A stretch of DNA of 9,024 bases, from contig JBOGGX010000190.1 in assembly GCA_050744245.1 (NCBI GenBank), forward strand, positions 1 to 9,024, given 5' to 3'. Source of the DNA: JBOGGX01 sp050744245. GTDB lineage: Bacteria > Actinomycetota > Acidimicrobiia > Acidimicrobiales > JBOGGX01. The position numbers and the translations under genes were made by a program. The notes under the pieces are model-generated. The model saw only the letters and a list, made by a program, of their open reading frames with translations, made no database searches and was not told the DNA's origin. This document shows positions 1 to 4,933 of the stretch, piece by piece (position 1 is the stretch's first letter; every line of letters begins with the position of its first letter).

Positions 1-159
1 CCCAAGCGGAACCCGCCGTCCGGACGGGCCGGGTGGGGTCACCCGCCGTCGCTCGAGCGACCGCCAGCGAACCGCCCGTGGAGAGCGGCTTGACCTGGGC
101 AAGGCCAGCTGAGTGGATACCCCCAAACCCGGCTATCCGAGCTCAGGCGCGCACAGAGG
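1..159. other. Non-coding left flank, downstream of the surface protein gene
   Basis: No open frame here has a credible start, ribosome site or recognisable protein; the short plus-strand frames look like chance frames of GC-rich DNA. The stretch contains two perfect palindromes (16-27 and 48-61, listed separately) and a weak inverted repeat, GGATA at 115-119 against TATCC at 134-138. No stem followed by a T-run is visible on either strand, so a classical intrinsic terminator for the minus-strand gene ending at 160 cannot be called. Confidence 0.5.
11..61. repeat. Two palindromes, each beside a copied 10-bp word
   Basis: The word ACCCGCCGTC occurs at 11-20 and again at 41-50, exactly 30 bp apart. 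The first copy runs into the perfect 12-bp palindrome CCGTCCGGACGG (16-27), the second into the perfect 14-bp palindrome GTCGCTCGAGCGAC (48-61). The first can be extended as a hairpin, with CCCG at 12-15 facing CGGG at 30-33 across a two-base bulge. They lie about 100-145 bp past the stop of the minus-strand surface protein gene. They could be a factor-type or bidirectional terminator, or binding sites serving a gene to the left of the window. Sequence is directly seen; function is unknown. Confidence 0.5.
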
Positions 160-3100
160 TCATTTGCCGCGCTCCAGGCGGCGGCCCCGAAGCAGACCCG
201 ACCCGCTCACGATCAGGGCGAGGGCCAGCACCGTGAGGGGAACGGCTTCGGTCCCGGTCTTGGGGATCGCGGCCGTGTTCACGTTGGCCGGGTCGCTGGC
301 CGTCAACGGGTTCTCGAGGATGTCGAGACCGGAGACCGTCCCGATGTTGTTGAGGTTGGTGCCCGCCGCCGGCCCGGCGATCGCCTCGAAGGTCCAGGTC
401 TCGTCCGGGTCGAGGTCGTTGTCGCCGTTGGTGTCGCCGCCGAGGAACGTGACCGCCAGCCCCTGGTCATCGGTGACCATGACACTCTTGATCGGGATGT
501 TCCCCGGGTTGGTGACGATGAACGTCATCGTCACGTTCGACCCGGCCGGCACCGTCACCCCTGGGGGCACGTTGGCGTCCTGCCCGTTGGCCAGCTTCAC
601 GATGTCAATGGCCGACACGACGCCGAAGTAGTGCGAAGGGTCGTCGTCGGTCACTTCCTCGCCGTCGATGGCGGTGCCGGTGACCGTGCCGACGTTGGCG
701 TACTGGCCTTCGACCGACGTGCCCGTCGCCGTGCAGTCCATCGACTCGGCCGGCGCCAGCGAGGTCGACGGACAGTCGACGGCCACCCCCTGGTCGTCGA
801 TCACCACGATGTCGTCGACGGTGAGGTTGCCCGAGTTGGTCACCACGTAGGTCCACTCGACCGGGTCGCCGACCGGGATGAGCGGACCGGGGGCCAGGTC
901 GGCGTCGTCGCCCTGGGTGTACTTCTGCAGGTTGATCCCCGGCACGGCCCCGAAGTAGTGCGAAGGGTCCTCGTCCCGCACGTCGGGGCCGACGGGTGGC
1001 GTTCCGGTCGCGGTCGAGATGTTGGTGTACTGGTCGGGCTCGGCGGTACCCGTGGCCTCGCAGTCGAACGACGCTCCCACGGCGAGCGTGTCCTGGCCGA
1101 AGCAGTCAACCGCGACCCCGTTGAGGTCCTCGACGATCACATCGGTCAGGGGCGAGTTGCCGGTGTTGGTGACCCGGTAGGTCCACGTCACCGGCGATCC
1201 CGGCGGGAGGAACGGTCCAGGCGGCTGCTCGGCGTTGAAATCGTTGGTGAACTTCTCGATGTCGATGTTGCCGAGCACCCCGAAATAGTGCGATGGATCG
1301 CTGTCGGTGACGACCTGCCCGGCCGGCCCGGTCCCGACGACGGTCCCGATGTTGGCGTACGGCCCCACCTCGGCGATGCCGGACGCGAAGCAGAAGATCG
1401 ACCGCCCGGGCGCGATGAACAGAAGGCGCGGGCAGGCGACCACGCCGAGCTGGTCGTCGGTGACGGTCCACAGGAGCGGGACGTTGCCCGTGTTGGTGAT
1501 CTCGTACAGCCAGCTGACCCGCTCCCCAGGCTGGACGTTGACGGCCTCGGCGGGCGTGCTGGCGTCCTCGCCGTTGGTCGTCTTCACGATCTCGACCGCC
1601 GGGGCCGAACCGAAGTAGTGCGAGGGATCTGAGTCCTGGACCGGCCCGGTCGGGCTGATACCGGTCACCGACCCGACGTTCTCGTACTGACCGGCGACGG
1701 CCACGCCCGGCCGGGCGGTGCATGGCATCGACTCGCCGACGGCCAGCGTCGTCTGCGGACAGGTGACGACGACGCCCTCGGAGTCCGTGACGGCCACGCC
1801 CGTCAGTGCCGTGTTGCCGGTGTTGCTCACCGTGTATGCCCACACCACGGGGTCACCGACCGGGACGAACGGCCCTGGGGCGTCGTCGGCGTCCTCGCCG
1901 TTCGTCGTCTTCTCGATGGCGATGCCAGGCGCGGTCCCGATGTAGTGTGACGGGTCCGAGTCGCTGACCTGGCCGCCGGTCGACGGCGTGCCCGTGACCG
2001 TCCCGATGTTGGCGTACGGCCCGGCGGCGGCGGTGCCGGTCGCGGTGCACACGACGTCCTCGCCGGGCGCGAGGGTGGTCTCCGGGCAGGTCACGGCGAC
2101 CCCCTGGTCGTCGACCACGGCGATGTCGGAGAGGGTGACGTTGCCGGTGTTGGTGACGAGGTAGGTCCACGTGATCGGTTCGCCGACGGGGATGAACGGG
2201 GCCTCCGCCGGATCGTCGGCGTCGACGCCGTTGGTGTCCTTCTCGAGGTCGATCGACGGGGCGGGCGGCACCCGGTTCACCATCTCGCAGGTGACGATGG
2301 CGTCGTCGGGCACCGTGCCTGAGAACCCGCCGTCGGTGATCGTGATTGTCAGAGGGAGGTCGCCGGCGGTGTCGGGTGTCCGGTAGATGCACCTCGTCGC
2401 CGACTGGTCGTTGACGAAGCCCGGCGGCACTCCCCCCGGGTCCTCCTCGGTGATCGACACGAACGAATCGGCCGGCGTGGCCGTCTGCCATTGGAAGGTC
2501 ACGAAACCCGAGCCATCGGTGGCCGCGGTGGCCGTGTCGCCGGCCCCGCTGTCGGGCAGCACCCAGTCGACCGGGGTCGGCGACGCGATGGCGGTCATGC
2601 CCCACCCTGCGCCGGGCGAGGCGTCGTCGGTGTCCGGATCGGGGGTCACGTCGATCAGCTTGTGCACGGTGACCGACGGCGCGCAGAGCTGGAACGCCGC
2701 CTCCCGGAGGGCTTCTTCGAGGTCGTCGAAGTCTGGTACCCGGTAGACGTCGTCGGTGGTGATGTCGAAGCTGCCGGTCCCGGTGAACACATCGGGCCCG
2801 GAGACGTCGATGATCCGGTTCAGCGAGGCCTGACTGCTGAGTCCGTTGCCGACGGCGACGGCGAGGATGTGTGACTTCGGGGCCTTGAGCGCGTTGGCGT
2901 TGGGGACGGCCCGGTTCTTGGCCGGGTTGTTGACCGCCTGGGTCTGCTGGTTCTCCCTGAGCGGAACCTGGAGTTCGTACTCGTTGTCGGCGACGACGGG
3001 ATTGCCCGGGTCGTAGGTGACACGGTTGCTGCCGGTCTCCCTGGTGATCTTGTTGGGGTCACCGTCGGTGATGAACACGGTGAGATGCGGGCGCAGCGGG

Positions 3101-3555
3101 TCGGGTGGGGGCAGGAAGTAGCGCCCGACCCGGAAGCCGTCCTCCCAGTGGGTGAGGCCGTCGGGGTCGAACCCGTTGATGTACGGATCGAAGACCTGGC
3201 TGATGGTGGTGTTGGTGACGGTGACGTACTGGTCCCGGAACGGCGGCACGAGCGGGAGCCGGGCCACGGTCGAGAACTCGGCCACCGCCATCCTCGAACC
3301 GGTGTTCCGCAGGGCTCGCGTGAACGCCCGGAACGCCTCCTTCACGTCGTCGGTGGCGCCGGCCGATCCGATCGAGCCCGACTCGTCCAGGATGACGAGG
3401 ATGTCGATGCCGCAGCCCAGCGGCAGATCGGGGTTGGGGATGGGTATCGGGGGCTCGCCCGGCGCCGCGGCGGCGGGCGAGGGCGCGATGAGGGCCGCGA
3501 CGATCGGCCCGATGAGGACGACGGCGAGCACACGACTGGCGCGGGCGATCCGCAA
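160..3555 (-). CDS. Sortase-anchored vWA and DUF11-type repeat surface protein
   Basis: Predicted 1131-residue secreted, wall-anchored protein, probably an adhesin or ligand-binding stalk. Residues 1-31 form a signal peptide (Arg-rich start, hydrophobic core, cut after a run of Ala near 31). Residues about 49-290 are a von Willebrand A domain with a complete metal-ion site: DESGS (D57, S59, S61), T135 and D164 in FITDGD. C48 and C291 flank this domain and could staple its ends. Residues 294-430 look like a beta-sandwich linker with another Cys pair (389, 423). Six repeats of about 110 residues fill 435-1096, then IPKTG (1097-1101), a hydrophobic stretch and an Arg-rich tail, the layout of a sortase signal. 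The TTG at 3555 is preferred because AAGGGGAGG lies 6 bases upstream and it begins directly at the signal peptide. A longer frame from a TTG at 3636 lacks a ribosome site, adds 27 non-signal residues and overlaps the preceding gene. Ligand unknown. Confidence 0.88.
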   Translation of the reverse strand: MRIARASRVLAVVLIGPIVAALIAPSPAAAAPGEPPIPIPNPDLPLGCGIDILVILDESGSIGSAGATDDVKEAFRAFTRALRNTGSRMAVAEFSTVARLPLVPPFRDQYVTVTNTTISQVFDPYINGFDPDGLTHWEDGFRVGRYFLPPPDPLRPHLTVFITDGDPNKITRETGSNRVTYDPGNPVVADNEYELQVPLRENQQTQAVNNPAKNRAVPNANALKAPKSHILAVAVGNGLSSQASLNRIIDVSGPDVFTGTGSFDITTDDVYRVPDFDDLEEALREAAFQLCAPSVTVHKLIDVTPDPDTDDASPGAGWGMTAIASPTPVDWVLPDSGAGDTATAATDGSGFVTFQWQTATPADSFVSITEEDPGGVPPGFVNDQSATRCIYRTPDTAGDLPLTITITDGGFSGTVPDDAIVTCEMVNRVPPAPSIDLEKDTNGVDADDPAEAPFIPVGEPITWTYLVTNTGNVTLSDIAVVDDQGVAVTCPETTLAPGEDVVCTATGTAAAGPYANIGTVTGTPSTGGQVSDSDPSHYIGTAPGIAIEKTTNGEDADDAPGPFVPVGDPVVWAYTVSNTGNTALTGVAVTDSEGVVVTCPQTTLAVGESMPCTARPGVAVAGQYENVGSVTGISPTGPVQDSDPSHYFGSAPAVEIVKTTNGEDASTPAEAVNVQPGERVSWLYEITNTGNVPLLWTVTDDQLGVVACPRLLFIAPGRSIFCFASGIAEVGPYANIGTVVGTGPAGQVVTDSDPSHYFGVLGNIDIEKFTNDFNAEQPPGPFLPPGSPVTWTYRVTNTGNSPLTDVIVEDLNGVAVDCFGQDTLAVGASFDCEATGTAEPDQYTNISTATGTPPVGPDVRDEDPSHYFGAVPGINLQKYTQGDDADLAPGPLIPVGDPVEWTYVVTNSGNLTVDDIVVIDDQGVAVDCPSTSLAPAESMDCTATGTSVEGQYANVGTVTGTAIDGEEVTDDDPSHYFGVVSAIDIVKLANGQDANVPPGVTVPAGSNVTMTFIVTNPGNIPIKSVMVTDDQGLAVTFLGGDTNGDNDLDPDETWTFEAIAGPAAGTNLNNIGTVSGLDILENPLTASDPANVNTAAIPKTGTEAVPLTVLALALIVSGSGLLRGRRLERGK
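253..267 (-). other. IPKTG cell-wall sorting motif
   Basis: These codons give I-P-K-T-G, followed by Thr-Glu, about 16 mostly hydrophobic residues (AVPLTVLALALIVSGSG and following) and the basic end RGRRLERGK at the stop. This is the three-part LPXTG-type sortase signal with Ile in place of Leu. By family knowledge a sortase would cut between Thr and Gly and join the protein to peptidoglycan. No sortase gene is in the window, so the enzyme must be encoded elsewhere. Confidence 0.8.
268..2253 (-). repeat. Six tandem DUF11/DUF7507-type Ig-like repeats in the surface protein
   Basis: In coding order the units start at 2253, 1923, 1596, 1266, 936 and 609, with lengths of 110, 109, 110, 110, 109 and 114 residues. 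Each opens with a hydrophobic-charged strand and Lys followed by a variant of TNGxDAD, has a central W/M-x-Y/F-x-V-T/S-N-x-GN strand, and units 1-5 end in an acidic DPSHYFG/DPSHYIG signature. Units 1-5 each carry one Cys pair about 13-16 residues apart, likely an in-domain disulfide. Unit 6 has neither Cys and carries an acidic GDTNGDNDLDPDE loop instead. The pattern resembles the DUF11/DUF7507 stalk repeats known from bacterial surface proteins; the family name rests on motif memory, not a search. Confidence 0.85.
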
Positions 3556-3561
3556 CGGCAC

Positions 3562-3570
3562 CCTCCCCTT
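3562..3570 (-). promoter_or_regulatory. Strong ribosome binding site that sets the surface protein start
   Basis: On the minus strand this reads AAGGGGAGG, six bases before the TTG at 3555-3553. It is the best Shine-Dalgarno match near this gene. A GTG lies immediately after it (3561-3559) but with no spacing, so the TTG is favoured. Part of the site can pair with an upstream CCCCT (transcript positions 3580-3576) to form a 5-bp stem with a 6-base loop, which could limit translation of read-through transcripts. Confidence 0.65.
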
Positions 3571-3581
3571 GACCGAGGGGG

Positions 3582-3590
3582 AACGTAGCA
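3582..3590 (-). promoter_or_regulatory. Possible extended -10 promoter for the surface protein gene
   Basis: The minus strand reads TGCTACGTT here, which fits the TG-n-TAnnnT extended -10 form. It lies in an unusually AT-rich patch inside the 61-bp gap between the phosphatase stop and the preferred surface protein start. Transcription would begin near 3575, leaving a leader of about 20 bases that contains the ribosome site. No good -35 box is seen 17 bp upstream, so this is a weak call; co-transcription from the phosphatase gene is the alternative. Confidence 0.25.
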
Positions 3591-3616
3591 AATCAAGCGA
3601 TGCCGCCGCCGGCCGT

Positions 3617-4273
3617 TCAGCGCGGATCGACTCCAACCACGGCGTTGGCCGTCAGCCCGCAGGCAAAGCCGAACCCGGCGCCGGCCAGCACGTCGGCCGG
3701 GAGATGGGCGCCGAAGTACATCCGCCCGGTGCCCGTCAGCACCACCAGGCCGAAAAGTCCCGCCCGTAGCCGCCGCGGCAGATGGGGCCGGAGCACCGTC
3801 GCCAGGCCGAACGCCACCGCGGTGTGACCTGAGATGAACCCGAGACCCGTCGGGGCCGCCTCGCGGAACCGGACCGCCTCGGCCAGGAAGTACTCGGGCC
3901 GGCCTCGTGGCACCACCCGCTTGACCGCCTTGGCGCCGAGCCAGCCGCCGAGCGTGGCCACAAAGGTCGCCAGCGCCGGCCGCAGCCGCCTCGTCCGCCA
4001 CAACACGAGCAGCGGGGCGAGCACGCACACCAGGGCGTTGCCGAGCTGCATCGGCGCCCACCATCCGAACCGCAGACCGTCAGGCAGCCCGTTGACGGCG
4101 TCGAAGCACCGCCGTTCGCTCTCGGGCAGCTCGCCGTCCCGCGCCCACCAGTGACCGGCGGCCATCAGGGCGACGGCGAGCACGGCCAGGCCCCACTCGC
4201 TCGGGCGCAGTCGGTGGCGGGCGATGGGTCCGGAGCGTAAGGCATCCACCACACGGGCCGTATCCCGTGCCAA
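3617..4273 (-). CDS. PAP2-family membrane phosphatase
   Basis: Predicted 218-residue integral membrane acid phosphatase of the PAP2 superfamily, which dephosphorylates lipid phosphates such as undecaprenyl pyrophosphate or phosphatidate at the membrane. The three signature motifs are present: K118 with R125-P126 (KX6RP), S148-G149-H150, and R184 with H190 and D194 (R-x5-H-x3-D). H150 and H190 would be the catalytic pair. Two positions depart from consensus: Ile replaces Pro before SGH, and Gly replaces Ser before R184. Several hydrophobic segments (about 27-43, 78-92, 102-117, 153-162, 171-183, 194-212) fit a five- or six-TM fold. The start used is a TTG at 4273 whose AAGG sits directly against it; GTG codons at 4252 or 4249 are alternatives and would free the inverted repeat at 4252-4269 from coding. 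It lies 61 bp upstream of the surface protein gene on the same strand and may share its transcript. The substrate cannot be told from sequence. Confidence 0.88.
   Translation of the reverse strand: MARDTARVVDALRSGPIARHRLRPSEWGLAVLAVALMAAGHWWARDGELPESERRCFDAVNGLPDGLRFGWWAPMQLGNALVCVLAPLLVLWRTRRLRPALATFVATLGGWLGAKAVKRVVPRGRPEYFLAEAVRFREAAPTGLGFISGHTAVAFGLATVLRPHLPRRLRAGLFGLVVLTGTGRMYFGAHLPADVLAGAGFGFACGLTANAVVGVDPR
4252..4269. promoter_or_regulatory. Inverted repeat CACGGG-N6-CCCGTG, possible operator
   Basis: Perfect 6-bp half sites CACGGG (4252-4257) and CCCGTG (4264-4269) are separated by six bases. The 18-bp symmetric layout is typical of a dimeric repressor site. It covers the first codons of the phosphatase if translation begins at 4273, or lies just upstream of them if it begins at the GTG at 4252 or 4249. 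It is about 50 bp before the type IV secretion operon start. Function is inferred from symmetry and position only, and in GC-rich DNA such a match could be chance. Confidence 0.35.
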
Positions 4274-4276
4274 CCT

Positions 4277-4296
4277 TCGCGGGCGTGTGCCCGCGA
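4277..4296. promoter_or_regulatory. Perfect 8-bp inverted repeat in the divergent gap
   Basis: TCGCGGGC (4277-4284), loop GTGT, then GCCCGCGA (4289-4296) form a perfect stem with a 4-base loop. It occupies nearly half of the 44-bp gap between the two divergent genes and ends 5 bp before the ribosome site of the small membrane protein gene at 4318. It could be a regulator site for both directions or a 5' leader hairpin in the plus-strand transcript. No T-run follows, so it is not a standard terminator. Confidence 0.5.
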
Positions 4297-4317
4297 GCGT
4301 GAGAGGAGCGAGCCTCC

Positions 4318-4548
4318 ATGTTCAACGTCGACGCGGTACGGACCCTGTTGCTGGGTCTGGCCGCCCTGCTGATCATCGTCGTCGGCATCCGCATCATCAG
4401 CCGGTCGAACCAGGCCGACATGGCCGAGGTGGCCCGGACGTCGGCCAACGCGGTCATCGGCATCGTCTTCCTGGCCGTCGGCGCCGGGACGTTCGCCGTC
4501 GTCGCCTTCGGGGACTCGGTCCTCCGGTTCCTCGGGATCGGCCAGTAG
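4318..4548 (+). CDS. Small two-TM protein, VirB2-like pilin candidate
   Basis: Predicted 76-residue membrane protein. Two hydrophobic segments, about 7-27 and 46-65, are joined by a polar loop of about 18 residues (SRSNQADMAEVARTSANA), and a short tail ends in GIGQ. There is no separate cleavable signal peptide. The ATG start is supported by GAGAGGAG about 9 bases upstream. It is the first gene of the plus-strand operon and ends 9 bp before the TcpE/VirB3-like gene. Size, two-helix shape and place directly before VirB3-like and VirB4-like genes match where a VirB2/TrbC-type pilin or a small T4SS membrane subunit is found. No family motif is recognised, so the pilin role is an inference from context; an accessory membrane subunit is equally possible. 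Confidence 0.75.
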   Translation: MFNVDAVRTLLLGLAALLIIVVGIRIISRSNQADMAEVARTSANAVIGIVFLAVGAGTFAVVAFGDSVLRFLGIGQ

Positions 4549-4557
4549 GAGAGGCCG

Positions 4558-4926
4558 TTGCCTCTCCTGCGGACCGACGACGTGGTCCGCCGCCAACGCG
4601 CGCTTTGGCTCGGCCCGCCCGGCCACCGGTGGCCGTTCGACGCCACCTACGTGGCCTGGGCGCTCGGCTTCGCCGCGGCCGTGGTCTGCGTCGGCGGCGG
4701 CCTGACCGCTGGTGTCGCCCTCGGCGGCCCGACGCTCTGGCCGCTTGGGCTGCTGGCCGGCGCGGCCGTGGCGTGGTGGCTCACCCGCGCCCTGCTCCAC
4801 CTCGTCGACTTCGACCGTCCGCTGCGCTACTGGCGCCGGGCGGCGGCCGATGAGCACCGAGGCCGACGGCTGACGACGACGCCCAGCTCGGCCCGGGTCG
4901 ACCTGCGCTGGACACGCGTGGAGTAG
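4558..4926 (+). CDS. TcpE/VirB3-like conjugation membrane protein
   Basis: Predicted 122-residue inner-membrane protein. A cytoplasmic N-terminus with GPPGHRWPF is followed by two closely spaced TM segments (about 31-52 and 60-80) and a basic cytoplasmic tail that begins LTRALLHLVDFDRPLRYW and continues with DEHRGRR. This matches the general plan of TcpE/PrgI/VirB3-type subunits of Gram-positive conjugation systems, which dock the VirB4 ATPase at the membrane. The start is a TTG with AGGAG six bases upstream, overlapping the stop of the preceding gene. The next gene begins 7 bp after its stop. The family call rests on size, topology, tail style and its place directly before VirB4, not on an alignment. 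Confidence 0.75.
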   Translation: MPLLRTDDVVRRQRALWLGPPGHRWPFDATYVAWALGFAAAVVCVGGGLTAGVALGGPTLWPLGLLAGAAVAWWLTRALLHLVDFDRPLRYWRRAAADEHRGRRLTTTPSSARVDLRWTRVE

Positions 4927-4933
4927 GGCGATC

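Noticed and set aside
115..138. GGATA/TATCC inverted repeat past the surface protein stop as a terminator
   Set aside because: Only 5 bp of stem, a 14-base loop and no T-run on either strand.
631..1632. A 333-residue plus-strand open frame opposite the surface protein repeats
   Set aside because: It is a periodic Arg/Val/Gly/Asp-rich frame produced by reading the repeat codons backwards; no ribosome site or recognisable domain.
622..1948. Regularly spaced near-identical words (reverse of the DPSHYFG codons) every ~330 bp, considered as a CRISPR or other DNA repeat array
   Set aside because: The period matches the protein domain length, the words are in frame and the intervening sequence is coding and related, so it is a protein repeat.
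4224..4853. A 209-residue plus-strand frame spanning the divergent gap and two small genes
   Set aside because: Arg/Gly/Pro-rich with no motif. The two genes in the other frame have good ribosome sites and sensible TM patterns.
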